Assembly (NCBI RefSeq): GCF_002896965.1
Contig: NZ_LYMM01000106.1
Span: forward strand, 112,747-176,746
DNA from: Novosphingobium guangzhouense
Lineage (GTDB): Bacteria; Pseudomonadota; Alphaproteobacteria; Sphingomonadales; Sphingomonadaceae
DNA: 64,000 nucleotides
Reading direction: 5' to 3'
Part shown: piece by piece, positions 28,402 to 36,627 of the stretch
How the letters are laid out: every line of letters begins with the position of its first letter
How positions within the stretch are numbered: the stretch's first letter is position 1
Position numbers and translations under genes: made by a program
The notes under the pieces: model-generated
Database searches by the model: none
Told to the model about the DNA's origin: nothing
Seen by the model: the letters and a program-made list of their open reading frames with translations, nothing else

Positions 28402-29184
28402 TCAGATCAGGCCGGCCAGCGGGCTCGACGGGTCGGCATAGCGCCGCTGGCCCATGCGGCCGGCAAGGTAGGCGTGACGCCCGGCTTCGACCGCCAGCCT
28501 CATCGCACGGGCCATGCGGATCGGCTCCTTCGCTTCGGCGATGGCGGTGTTCATCAGTACGCCGTCGCAGCCCAGTTCCATGGCGACGGCGGCTTCGGAT
28601 GCCGTGCCCACGCCCGCATCGACCAGCACCGGCACCTTCGCGCCTTCTACGATCAGGCGCACGGTCACCTTGTTCTGGATGCCCAGGCCCGAGCCGATCG
28701 GCGCGCCCAGCGGCATCACGGCCACTGCGCCGGCATCTTCCAGTTGTTTGGCTGCGATCGGATCGTCCACGCAATAGACCATCGGCAGGAAGCCTTCGTT
28801 GGCGAGAATCTCTGTGGCTTTCAGCGTCTCGCGCATGTCGGGGTAGAGAGTGCGCGCCTCGCCCAGAACTTCCAGTTTCACCAGATCCCAGCCGCCTGCC
28901 TCACGCGCAAGGCGCAGGGTGCGGATGGCGTCGTCTGCGGTAAAGCAGCCTGCGGTGTTGGGAAGGTAGGTTATCTTCTTCGGGTCGATGAAGTCGGTCA
29001 GCATCGGCGCCTTGGGGTCCGACACGTTGACTCGGCGCACCGCGACGGTGACGATCTCTGCGCCCGATGCTTCCACGGCCGCGGCGTTCTGCGCGAAGTC
29101 CTTGTACTTGCCGGTGCCGACGATGAGACGCGAGGTGAAGGTGCGGCCTGCTACGGTCCAGGTGTCGGCGGGAAAATCGGTCAC
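28402..29184 (-). CDS. thiG: Thiazole synthase
   Basis: Builds the thiazole phosphate of thiamine from DXP, dehydroglycine and ThiS thiocarboxylate. 260 aa TIM barrel. Key stretches: TSRLIVGTGKYKDF, EIVTVAVRRVNVSD, DLVKLEVLGEARTLYPD with the Schiff-base lysine, VMPLGAPIGSGLGIQNK and PVLVDAGVGTASEAAVAMEL. The start is GTG 29184, supported by AAGGA 8 nt upstream; the open frame further back is antisense-like. thiS lies 58 nt upstream. No TPP riboswitch was seen before thiS or thiG. Confidence 0.95.
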   Translation of the reverse strand: MTDFPADTWTVAGRTFTSRLIVGTGKYKDFAQNAAAVEASGAEIVTVAVRRVNVSDPKAPMLTDFIDPKKITYLPNTAGCFTADDAIRTLRLAREAGGWDLVKLEVLGEARTLYPDMRETLKATEILANEGFLPMVYCVDDPIAAKQLEDAGAVAVMPLGAPIGSGLGIQNKVTVRLIVEGAKVPVLVDAGVGTASEAAVAMELGCDGVLMNTAIAEAKEPIRMARAMRLAVEAGRHAYLAGRMGQRRYADPSSPLAGLI

Positions 29185-29242
29185 GGAGCGCGTCCTTTCG
29201 GGGAAGCGGAAAGTCAGGATAAGGCGGGGAAGGGCGGTCTGT

Positions 29243-29455
29243 TCAGCCGCCGCCGACGAAATGGACGATTTCCAGAACGTCACCATCGCACAGCATCACG
29301 TCGGCCAGCGTAGAGCGCGGCGCGATCTCGGCATTGTGTTCGACCGCGACCTTCTTCGGATCGAGGCCGATGTCGGCGACGAGGTCAGCAATGCTGGAAC
29401 CGGCGGCAATGCGACGCGGTTCGCCATTCACGGTAAGCAGAATTTCGGCAGCCAT
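29243..29455 (-). CDS. thiS: Sulfur carrier protein ThiS
   Basis: 70 aa ubiquitin-like carrier whose C-terminal glycine is thiocarboxylated to give sulfur to ThiG. Seen here: MAAEILLTVNGEPRRI, the middle KKVAVEHNAEIAPRS, and the tail VHFVGGG. The last residues are GGG rather than the usual terminal GG, so one more glycine than common. ATG 29455 is preferred to 29476. It lies 17 nt after the MerC gene and 58 nt before thiG, so all three probably share a transcript. Confidence 0.92.
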   Translation of the reverse strand: MAAEILLTVNGEPRRIAAGSSIADLVADIGLDPKKVAVEHNAEIAPRSTLADVMLCDGDVLEIVHFVGGG

Positions 29456-29472
29456 GTGCCTGCGAATAGCGC

Positions 29473-29844
29473 TCAACAGGCGCCGTGCAAGTTCCGAATG
29501 TGCGCTATGGCGACAAGGGAGACACCGGCGATCGTCAGCACGGTCTCTTCGATGCCATGCGGCACGATCAGCGCGATGCCCATCAGCGTCAGGCCCGAGG
29601 CGCCAATCGCCAGCGGTGCGACTCGGCCATGGCGCAGCACGCCGAAGCCGAGCGAGATCAGGCCCACCACCAGGGCGAGGGCAAGGCCGATGCGGTGGAT
29701 ATTGGGCGAAAGCAGCGCTTCACCGCCCAGACCAAGCACGCCGACAAGCACGACGCCAAGGATGCAATGCACCGCGCACAGGCCGCTCAGGATGATTCCG
29801 GCACGGTCGAGGCGGTTACGAATCGCAAGCAAGGCAGTACGCAT
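29473..29844 (-). CDS. MerC domain membrane protein
   Basis: 123 aa with four predicted membrane helices. MerC proteins transport mercury in mer operons, but stand-alone chromosomal members are common in sphingomonads and are thought to handle other metals. The Cys pair in the first helix is present (ILSGLCAVHCILGVVLV). ATG 29844 has no ribosome site, and a promoter element lies only 8 nt upstream, so the mRNA may be leaderless. A palindrome overlaps that promoter. There is no merR, merA or merT nearby, which argues against mercury resistance. Confidence 0.85.
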   Translation of the reverse strand: MRTALLAIRNRLDRAGIILSGLCAVHCILGVVLVGVLGLGGEALLSPNIHRIGLALALVVGLISLGFGVLRHGRVAPLAIGASGLTLMGIALIVPHGIEETVLTIAGVSLVAIAHIRNLHGAC

Positions 29845-29851
29845 GGGGCGG

Positions 29852-29879
29852 ATTTATGTAACGTTGTAACATCGTGCAA
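29852..29879 (-). promoter_or_regulatory. Promoter with embedded palindromic operator, in front of merC-thiS-thiG
   Basis: On the minus strand -35 TTGCAC (29874-29879) and -10 ATAAAT (29852-29857) are 16 nt apart. The spacer is an imperfect 17-bp palindrome, ATGTTACAACGTTACAT (29856-29872), with the form ATGTnACnnnGTnACAT. AT-rich palindromes of this kind are typical of Fur-family regulators such as Zur. The expected transcription start falls next to the ATG at 29844. Confidence 0.45.
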
Positions 29880-30007
29880 GGGGCGAGTGAATAAATCTTT
29901 GTCAGGTTCGGATCAGGACTCCCACAAAACACGGGCCGTCGATGTTGCCCTTGCGTTAACGGCCGCGAAATCGCAGGGAACGCGGTCATGACGGAAGAAG
30001 CAGACGC

Positions 30008-31078
30008 ATGAGAGTGAACGACGGCCGCCCGATCATCGGGACGAGTGACGATATCGCCCCGATGGTACGCTGGCTGCTTACCGTGGCGGTACTGGTGGTG
30101 CTGATCGTTGCGGTGGGCGGAATTACCCGGCTTACCGAATCGGGTCTCTCCATCACCCAATGGAAGCCGCTGACCGGCGCCATCCCGCCGCTGACGGATG
30201 CGCAGTGGCAGGCGGAATTCGATCGCTACAAGCAGATCCCCCAGTACCTCGACGTCAACGGCCCGGCAGGGATGACGCTCGCGCAGTACAAGTTCATCTA
30301 CTTCTGGGAATGGTTCCACCGCCTGCTGGCGCGTACCATCGGCCTGGTCTTCGCGCTGCCGCTGGCGTGGTTCTGGTTCAAGCGCACGATCCCCGGCGGG
30401 TACAAGCCGCGCCTGCTGGCGCTGCTGGCGCTGGGCGGGCTGCAGGGCGTCGTCGGCTGGTGGATGGTGTCTTCAGGGCTTAGTGCCGAGGCGCTGGACC
30501 GGGTCAGCCACTTCCGCCTTGCGGCGCACTTGCTGGTCGCCTTGTTCACGCTTGGCGGCCTTGTCTGGACGGCGCTGGACCTCAAGGCGATGGAGCGTGG
30601 AGAGCAGCGCGCCCGGCTGACCGGATTTGGCGCAGTGGCGCTGGGCATGCTGGCGCTTCAGCTGTTCATGGGTGCCATGGTGGCAGGTCTGCGTGCCGGT
30701 TATGTCGCCGGTGCCGGCTGGTGGAGCTGGGACGCCTGGCCGCTGATGCAGGGCAGCTTCTTCCCTGAAGGCGTTGAATGGGCGCGCGGGTTCTTCTCCT
30801 CGCTGGTCAACGACCCGTACCTGACGCATTTCATTCATCGCTGGTGGGCCTGGGCCGTCGTCGCGGTGCTGGTCGTCATGGGGCGCAAGCTCAAGGCCAG
30901 GCATGAGCGGCTGGTTTCGGTGGCGGTTCACTGCGCGTTCGGAACGCAGGTACTGCTCGGTATCTTCACCGTATGGTCGGGCGTTACCTTGTGGATCGCC
31001 GTTGCGCACCAGCTTTGCGGCGCGCTGCTGGTGGCTGCGACGGTTTGGGGCGCGCATGCCCTGGGCCGCCGGGGATGA
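30008..31078 (+). CDS. ctaA: Heme A synthase (CtaA/COX15 type 2)
   Basis: Inner-membrane enzyme that oxidises heme O to heme A for cytochrome oxidase. 356 aa with about eight helices. Conserved parts are GGITRLTESGLSITQWKPLT at the N-terminus, FWEWFHRLLARTIGLVFALP (heme-ligand histidine), VSHFRLAAHLLVALF, YLTHFIHRWWAWAVV and AVAHQLCGALLVA, giving the four expected histidine sites. The stop overlaps the cutA start by 4 nt. Confidence 0.96.
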   Translation: MRVNDGRPIIGTSDDIAPMVRWLLTVAVLVVLIVAVGGITRLTESGLSITQWKPLTGAIPPLTDAQWQAEFDRYKQIPQYLDVNGPAGMTLAQYKFIYFWEWFHRLLARTIGLVFALPLAWFWFKRTIPGGYKPRLLALLALGGLQGVVGWWMVSSGLSAEALDRVSHFRLAAHLLVALFTLGGLVWTALDLKAMERGEQRARLTGFGAVALGMLALQLFMGAMVAGLRAGYVAGAGWWSWDAWPLMQGSFFPEGVEWARGFFSSLVNDPYLTHFIHRWWAWAVVAVLVVMGRKLKARHERLVSVAVHCAFGTQVLLGIFTVWSGVTLWIAVAHQLCGALLVAATVWGAHALGRRG

Positions 31079-31398
31079 CGGTCGGCGCGCTCATCTGGTG
31101 CCCTTTCCCGGACGAGGATGCGGCGCTCGCGGTAATCGACACCCTGTTGACCGAATCTCTGGCGGCCTGTGCGAACATCGTACCGGGCATCGTCAGCGTT
31201 TATGTCTGGAAGGGTGAGCGAGGAACCTCGCGCGAGGTCGGCGTGCTGTTCAAAACCCGCGCGGATCTGCTGGACGCAGCCATTGCTCGCGTAGCGTACC
31301 TGCACCCTTATGATGACCCGGCGGTGCTCGGCTGGCGCTGCGATGCCGGAGCGCCCCAGACGCTGGCATGGCTGGGCGAATTGCCGCAGCTTTCCTGA
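31075..31398 (+). CDS. cutA: Divalent cation tolerance protein CutA
   Basis: 107 aa, small trimeric ferredoxin-like-fold protein; role in metal tolerance is debated. Family pattern: CPFPDEDAALAVIDTLLTES, AACANIVPGIVSVYVWKGE and the end of the fold YLHPYDDPAVLGW. The ATG at 31075 overlaps the ctaA stop (ATGA), so the two are translated together. The 134 nt that follow contain TTGACT at 31436, a possible -35 for rplM, but no good -10. Confidence 0.9.
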   Translation: MTVGALIWCPFPDEDAALAVIDTLLTESLAACANIVPGIVSVYVWKGERGTSREVGVLFKTRADLLDAAIARVAYLHPYDDPAVLGWRCDAGAPQTLAWLGELPQLS

Positions 31399-31532
31399 CG
31401 GTATTATTTTACCTCCCTGCAATCCCGCGCATTGCTTGACTTCGCAGGCCATTTCGACGATTTGGCCGCCTTCCGCGCTATCAGGGGATTCGCTCCCGTG
31501 GCTGGCGCTCGAATTATAGGGATAGACCAGCC

Positions 31533-32012
31533 ATGAAGGCGCTCACGAAGGTCACCCGGTCGATCAAGCCGGCCGAGGTGGAGAAGAAGTGGCATCTGAT
31601 CGATGCCGAAAATCTGGTGGTAGGCCGTCTGGCCGTCATCATCGCCGACCTGCTGCGCGGCAAGCACAAGCCCAGCTTCACCCCGCACGTTGACTGCGGC
31701 GACCATGTCGTCGTCATCAACGCCGAGAAGGTTCGCTTCACCGGCAACAAGCTCAAGCAGCAGACCTACTACAAGCACACCGGCTATGCCGGCGGCATCA
31801 AGGAAGTCACCGCGGACAAGGTTCTCGCCGGTCGCTTCCCCGAGCGCGTGCTTGAAAAGGCTGTCGAGCGTATGATCCCCCGTGGCCCGCTCGGCCGTGA
31901 CCAGATGCGCGCCCTGCACGTCTACGCCGGCACCGAGCACCCGCACGGTGGCACCCAGCCCGAAGCGCTCGACGTCGCTTCGATGAACCGCAAGAACAAG
32001 GTGGGCGCATAA
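31533..32012 (+). CDS. rplM: 50S ribosomal protein L13
   Basis: 159 aa. Signature features: WHLIDAENLVVGRLAVIIAD, HVDCGDHVVVINAEKVRFTG and VERMIPRGPLGRDQMRALHV. AGGGAT lies about 10 nt before the ATG. The stop shares one base with the rpsI start (TAATG). Confidence 0.98.
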   Translation: MKALTKVTRSIKPAEVEKKWHLIDAENLVVGRLAVIIADLLRGKHKPSFTPHVDCGDHVVVINAEKVRFTGNKLKQQTYYKHTGYAGGIKEVTADKVLAGRFPERVLEKAVERMIPRGPLGRDQMRALHVYAGTEHPHGGTQPEALDVASMNRKNKVGA

Positions 32013-32530
32013 TGTCCGACAACGAAACCGTGCAGAGCCTGTCCGACCTGGGCGAGATCGCCGGCAACGTGACCGTTGCTGACGAAGCCATCGTCGCTGC
32101 TCCCGTCTCGAACGCTCCGCTGCGCGAACAGCAGATCGACGCGCAGGGCCGCGCTTACGCCACCGGCCGCCGCAAGGACGCCGTTGCCCGCGTGTGGATC
32201 AAGCCCGGCTCGGGCAAGATCATCGTCAACGGCCGCGACCAGGAAGTCTACTTCGCTCGTCCGACCCTGCGTCTCGTGATCAACCAGACCTTCCAGGTCG
32301 CAGGCCGCGAAGACCAGTACGACGTTGTCGCCACCGTCAAGGGTGGTGGTCTGTCGGGTCAGGCCGGCGCTGTGAAGCACGGCATCGCTCAGGCTCTCGC
32401 CAAGTACGAGCCGGCCCTGCGCTCGGCCGTCAAGGCAGCCGGCTTCCTCACCCGCGACAGCCGCGTGGTCGAGCGTAAGAAGTACGGCCGCGCCAAGGCA
32501 CGCCGCAGCTTCCAGTTCTCGAAGCGCTAA
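32012..32530 (+). CDS. rpsI: 30S ribosomal protein S9
   Basis: 172 aa. The C-terminal 130 residues are the canonical S9 domain (AYATGRRKDAVARVWIKPGS, GGGLSGQAGAVKHGIAQALA, tail KARRSFQFSKR that reaches the P site). About 45 extra acidic N-terminal residues precede it, an extension common in alphaproteobacteria. It is coupled to rplM and ends at a strong terminator. Confidence 0.98.
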   Translation: MSDNETVQSLSDLGEIAGNVTVADEAIVAAPVSNAPLREQQIDAQGRAYATGRRKDAVARVWIKPGSGKIIVNGRDQEVYFARPTLRLVINQTFQVAGREDQYDVVATVKGGGLSGQAGAVKHGIAQALAKYEPALRSAVKAAGFLTRDSRVVERKKYGRAKARRSFQFSKR

Positions 32531-32553
32531 GCTTTTCGAGAGCTTCGGCTACA

Positions 32554-32585
32554 AAAGGGGTCGCGGGAAACCGCGGCCTTTTTTG
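32554..32585 (+). terminator. Rho-independent terminator after rpsI
   Basis: GGTCGCGG, loop GAAA, CCGCGGCC then TTTTTT; A-rich on the left. Confidence 0.85.
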
Positions 32586-32697
32586 TGCCTGAAATGCATC
32601 CGTTAAGGATAGATCGGCTTGACCACGCCACAGCGAATGGCATGGTCGCGACCGCTAATTTTCCATCGGGAGCGGGGGGCTTCCGGCTTAGGGGGTT

Positions 32698-33828
32698 ATG
32701 GATTTCGAAACTGCACGGGCCGTGGCGGACGGCTCAGGGGAAAGTGTGTCGGCGATATCGCCCGTCCCACATGGCCAGCCGTGGCTGAGCGTGCTGGTGC
32801 CGTTCCACAATGTGGAACCGTTCATCGGAGCATGTCTGGAATCCATTCTTGCCCAGATTGCGGTTTGCCCCGGTATCGAACTGATCCTTCTTGACGACAA
32901 GTCGACCGATGGCTCGGAAGCCGTGTGCCGGCGACTGATCGAAGACTGCGGCGTCGATGTTCGCTTGCTGCAACACCCGGAAAACCGCGGTATCGCCGCA
33001 GCACGAAACTCTCTGCTCGACGCCGCACGAGGCGATTATCTGTGGTTTGTCGATTCGGACGACATGCTGTTGCCGGGCGCTATTGAAGCCTTGCGCGCGG
33101 TCATGGATAAGGCGCGGCCCGACGTCGTTCTTTGCGACTATCTGCGGCAGGACAGCGTTCGCTACACGACCTTCGCGGGAGAGGGCGGCTGCCACACGCG
33201 CTGTATCGAGACGCTGATCGCCGGGACGTTTGCGAAGCGGCGGCTGCATTTGTGGTCGCGCATTTGGCGTCGGGATCTGTTTGCTGACGACATCCGCTTT
33301 CCAGACGGTGCGCATTTCGAAGACGTGGCCGTCGTTCCCCGGCTGTTGTTGCGTGCCCGCTGCTTCTACTATGCCGCCGATCCCTGGGTATTCTACCGTT
33401 CTCGGCCCGGCAGCATCATGGCGCGGATCAACAGAGCGTGTGCAGGCTTCGATCGTCGCGGCAATGATGACATGGCTCGGGCTCTTGCAGGGTTCGGGCA
33501 AGCAATGGCAACTGCGGTGCCGCATGCTGCGCCCGAGACAAACTTCGTCGTGGCCCGCTTCGTTGCGCGTGAATTCACCAAGATCGCCAAGCGGCTGATA
33601 CGAGGAGGGACGGGCTCCTCCAACTGGCGTCACACGCGCGCGGAACTGCACCGCTATCGCATGGAAATGGAATCGTGCTCGCCCTTGCCGTTCGCCTTTG
33701 TCGGCCGTCAGTATCTGCTCAAAGGCAAGATCGGGCGGGGGCTGGAACTGGCGTTCTGGCTGGCCATCGCGCGAGCGCTTCCGGCCGACCCGATGCCCGT
33801 AGTCGCTACGGAGCAAGGGTTCGTCTGA
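32698..33828 (+). CDS. Glycosyltransferase family 2
   Basis: 376 aa, GT-A fold sugar transferase; sugar and acceptor unknown. The nucleotide-binding start is WLSVLVPFHNVEPFIGACLE, followed by ELILLDDKSTDGSEAV, LLQHPENRGIAAARNSLLDA and the metal-binding DYLWFVDSDDMLLPGAIE. The C-terminal 150 residues resemble other EPS-type GT2 proteins and end with a hydrophobic LELAFWLAIARALP. A GGGGGTT precedes the ATG closely. It stands alone, with no polysaccharide gene next to it. Confidence 0.9.
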   Translation: MDFETARAVADGSGESVSAISPVPHGQPWLSVLVPFHNVEPFIGACLESILAQIAVCPGIELILLDDKSTDGSEAVCRRLIEDCGVDVRLLQHPENRGIAAARNSLLDAARGDYLWFVDSDDMLLPGAIEALRAVMDKARPDVVLCDYLRQDSVRYTTFAGEGGCHTRCIETLIAGTFAKRRLHLWSRIWRRDLFADDIRFPDGAHFEDVAVVPRLLLRARCFYYAADPWVFYRSRPGSIMARINRACAGFDRRGNDDMARALAGFGQAMATAVPHAAPETNFVVARFVAREFTKIAKRLIRGGTGSSNWRHTRAELHRYRMEMESCSPLPFAFVGRQYLLKGKIGRGLELAFWLAIARALPADPMPVVATEQGFV

Positions 33829-33878
33829 TCTTCGCGCAACCATAAGAACAAAGATGGAACATGTAGGATTTTTCCTTT

Positions 33879-34022
33879 ATGAGAGTCGATGGCGGTGCCC
33901 CTGCCGTCGGTCCTCTGGAGGAAAAGCCGGTGTCGTTTGCTGACTTGTGCCTCTTCCTTGGTGCCTTGTTTGCGTTTGCAACCCTCATCCTGAAGGTGGT
34001 CGACGTGAAGGGCCGGAAGTAG
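33879..34022 (+). CDS. Small single-helix membrane protein
   Basis: A 47-residue reading frame in the 367-nt space between the glycosyltransferase and acetoacetyl-CoA reductase. It has a polar, acidic start, one membrane helix (FADLCLFLGALFAFATLILK) and a short basic tail VKGRK. AGGA lies 10 nt before the ATG and a strong terminator lies 34 nt after the stop. The layout recalls holin-like or toxin-like peptides, but I do not recognise a family. Outside this frame and the terminator the space holds nothing I can name. Confidence 0.5.
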   Translation: MRVDGGAPAVGPLEEKPVSFADLCLFLGALFAFATLILKVVDVKGRK

Positions 34023-34056
34023 CTGAAGACAGGGGGATGCGTGTCCCCCAAATGAT

Positions 34057-34086
34057 AAACCCCCGCCGTTGACGCGGCGGGGGTTT
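34057..34086. terminator. Bidirectional terminator
   Basis: Perfect 12-bp stem AAACCCCCGCCG with CGGCGGGGGTTT and loop TTGACG. It can end both the small plus-strand gene and the minus-strand reductase gene. Confidence 0.8.
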
Positions 34087-34195
34087 AATTGACGCGGGAC
34101 AGGCCCGGTGTCGTTTGCTGGCATTAACTTTACGCTTTTCGCGTTGTCAGTTCAAGCCGCGGCAGTTTTCCTCGGCACTCGGCTGGCCTGCCGCA

Positions 34196-34918
34196 TCAGT
34201 ACATGTGCTGACCGCCGTTGATGCTCAGCGTCGACCCGGTGACGAACGCAGCGTTCTCCGAACAAAGGAATGCGCAGCCGCGTGCAATTTCGTAGGCGCT
34301 GCCAAGGCGGCCCACAGGAATCTTGGCGACGATCTTCTCAAGCACCGGGGCGGGTACGGCCGCGACCATGTCCGTATCGATGTAGCCCGGCGCGATCGCG
34401 TTGACGGTCACGCCATACTTGGCGCCTTCCTGCGCCAGCGCCTTGGTGAAGCCGTGGATGCCGCTCTTTGCCGCAGCGTAATTGACCTGCCCGTACTGAC
34501 CGGCCTGACCGTTGATCGAACCGATGTTGACGATGCGTCCCCAGCCGCGATCGCGCATCCCGGAAAACGTCGCCTTCGCGGTGTTGAAGCAGCCACCCAG
34601 ATTGACGCGCATGACGTCGTTCCAGTCGTCGAAGCTCATCTTGTGGAGGACGCCATCGCGGGTGATGCCGGCGTTGTTGATGACGATATCGATCGGGCCG
34701 ACTTCGGCTGCGATGCGCGCGCAGCTGTCCTGCGTGGCGTCGAAATCGCCCACATCCCACTTGTATGAAGGAATGCCGGTACGTTCGGTAAATGCCGCTG
34801 CCTTTTCTTCGTTGCCAGCGTAATTCGCAACTACGGTATGACCGCGTTCCTTCAGTGCAAGCGATACTGCTTCGCCGATACCCCGGGTTCCGCCGGTTAC
34901 AATTGCAACGCGCGCCAT
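34196..34918 (-). CDS. phaB: Acetoacetyl-CoA reductase (3-ketoacyl reductase, SDR)
   Basis: 240 aa NADPH-dependent short-chain dehydrogenase; PhaB makes R-3-hydroxybutyryl-CoA for polyhydroxybutyrate. Nucleotide site VTGGTRGIGEAVSLALKERG, NNAG motif INNAGITRDGVLHKMSFDDW, catalytic Ser and Tyr/Lys in VNIGSINGQAGQYGQVNYAA and AKSG, then VNAIAPGYIDTDMV. The GQAGQYGQ region and the C-terminal SINGGQHMY fit PhaB better than FabG. No phaA or phaC is adjacent. Confidence 0.9.
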   Translation of the reverse strand: MARVAIVTGGTRGIGEAVSLALKERGHTVVANYAGNEEKAAAFTERTGIPSYKWDVGDFDATQDSCARIAAEVGPIDIVINNAGITRDGVLHKMSFDDWNDVMRVNLGGCFNTAKATFSGMRDRGWGRIVNIGSINGQAGQYGQVNYAAAKSGIHGFTKALAQEGAKYGVTVNAIAPGYIDTDMVAAVPAPVLEKIVAKIPVGRLGSAYEIARGCAFLCSENAAFVTGSTLSINGGQHMY

Positions 34919-35047
34919 TCAGTTAGCCTTTCGTTGTGAGCATCCACCGACAACAAGGCTATGGAAGGATTATGACGGCGGCAAGGCCGACCATTGACTT
35001 AAACGCGGCATTCCTGGTTGCGGATTTTGCAAGTAATATTGCTTGGA

Positions 35048-35806
35048 TCAGAACTTGAACTGCGTCCCAACGTAGACTGCCTGGCTATCCTGCTTGCCGT
35101 CCGTCAGCGGCACCAGCCTTTCGCGATCCTGAGAGTACCGCACACCGGCGGTCACATCGAGGTTTTCGGTCACGCGGTAAGATCCGCCCAGATCGACTTC
35201 GCTTCCATCGATCGCGAAGGTTCGGGGCGCACGGCCGGACGCCTTTTTCTCATCCAGCGATATGCGCGGGCTAAACCGCGATTCGTCGTGCTTTGTCGGT
35301 CCGGGCGAAAGGCTGAATTTCTTGAGATCCGGCAGTTCGGCCATCGGCCGGCTTGGCGCCTGAGGCACCAGATTCTGCGCGAAGTTCTGGTAACCGCGCG
35401 AGACGCCGAGGTTGAATGCAGTGGGTGCGATGCGAAGGCGACCGGGGTCCTGGATGGCCTGCGCCAGTGGGGCGCGGCCATGGACGATGATGGCCTGCGC
35501 GGCCTCCGGGTCGACGCGTACCGCCACGGTCACTGCCCGGTCGGCCCGGTTGGGCGTCCCCGCCGGCGTGTAGGGAAACAGATCGCCTTTGGCGAGGGAG
35601 CGCATTGCGATTGCTTGCGAAAGGTTTTCCTGCGTGGTCTCCGAGGCCAGCGAATCGATTTGGCCGGAGCCAGCGGAAGGGCTGTTCTTGAAGTCCGTCG
35701 AGAAGGCCAGCACGGCGCTGGGCAGCGCCAGAAGGGTCACGCAGCCGGCCAGCAGCATGCTTCCCTTCATGCTTCCCTTCGAAGTGCCCTCACGCTCGGT
35801 ACTCAT
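35048..35806 (-). CDS. Secreted, possibly outer-membrane, hypothetical protein
   Basis: 252 aa. A signal peptide (SMLLAGCVTLLALPSAVLA) is followed by an Asp/Ser-rich region. The end resembles the last strands of an outer-membrane protein: GGSYRVTENLDVTAGVRYSQ, then QAVYVGTQFKF with terminal Phe. The middle is not a clear barrel, so it may be a periplasmic protein with a barrel-like tail. ATG 35806 has AGGGA about 7 nt upstream. Two tandem codings of K-G-S-M (codon repeats) precede the hydrophobic core. No known family. Confidence 0.7.
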   Translation of the reverse strand: MSTEREGTSKGSMKGSMLLAGCVTLLALPSAVLAFSTDFKNSPSAGSGQIDSLASETTQENLSQAIAMRSLAKGDLFPYTPAGTPNRADRAVTVAVRVDPEAAQAIIVHGRAPLAQAIQDPGRLRIAPTAFNLGVSRGYQNFAQNLVPQAPSRPMAELPDLKKFSLSPGPTKHDESRFSPRISLDEKKASGRAPRTFAIDGSEVDLGGSYRVTENLDVTAGVRYSQDRERLVPLTDGKQDSQAVYVGTQFKF

Positions 35807-36090
35807 TACAGGTCCCTGTTCGCTTCTCTGCGATGCGGCGGCATCACGGACTCTTCGCGGCCCCGCCATATATAGGATCGCGATCACAGATTAACATCGC
35901 CTGAGTGGAGGGCAAGCATGCCGCAGGCGTGGCCTCGTCGTTCAGGGCGCGCTCATGCGGGCCCTGCTTGGGACAGCGCCATCGGAAAGGCGCTCTTGCC
36001 GCTGGCCCACCTGCGGCTATAGAGGCGTTTTGACGACGGGTTCGGCGCAAGCCGCGCCTGCAGCTTCTGACACCGGATTTGGGAACGAAC

Positions 36091-36558
36091 ATGACAGGCA
36101 GCACCGACAACGGCCTCTTCACCGTGCGCACGCTGACGACCGTGGGCATCTGCGCCGCGGCAGCGCTTGCGCTGGCCGGTTGCGGCGGCGGCAGGAAGAA
36201 GGAAGAGGCCAAGCTCGCACCTTCGCAGGTCACCACCATCGGCGTGAACAGCTACCTGTGGCGCGCCAGCCTCGATTCGGTTTCGTTCATGCCGCTGCTC
36301 CAGTCGGACAGTGCCGGCGGCGTGATCATCACCGACTGGTACGTGAACCCCAAGACCCCGACCGAGCGCGTGAAGGTATCGATCGCGATTCTCGACCAGG
36401 ATCTGCGCGCCGACGCGCTGCGCGTCACTGCCGTGCGCGAAGTGCAGCAGGGCGGCGGCTGGGTGGCCGCGCCGGTTCAGGCAGCCACCGTGCAGAAGCT
36501 TGAGGACATCATCCTCACCCGCGCCCGCGATCTGCGCCGCGATTCGATCGGCGGATAA
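36091..36558 (+). CDS. DUF3576 domain lipoprotein
   Basis: 155 aa. Lipoprotein signal with lipobox LAGC, then the DUF3576 domain: TTIGVNSYLWRASLDSVSFM, GGVIITDWYVNPKTPTERVK and KLEDIILTRARDLRRDSIG. This family is alphaproteobacterial, periplasmic and of unknown role, and is often found just before leuS-lptE, as here. The frame opens at TTG 36079, but ATG 36091 is preferred. Confidence 0.9.
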   Translation: MTGSTDNGLFTVRTLTTVGICAAAALALAGCGGGRKKEEAKLAPSQVTTIGVNSYLWRASLDSVSFMPLLQSDSAGGVIITDWYVNPKTPTERVKVSIAILDQDLRADALRVTAVREVQQGGGWVAAPVQAATVQKLEDIILTRARDLRRDSIGG

Positions 36559-36627
36559 GGTTTACCGGGCGGCCATCAGCGTCGCCCGTTCATTTAGGCG
36601 GGTGCCCCCGCAGGAGATCTGAGTACA

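Noticed and set aside
29473..29844. Mercury-resistance operon
   Set aside because: Only a MerC-domain protein is present; merR, merT, merP and merA are absent and its neighbours are thiamine genes.
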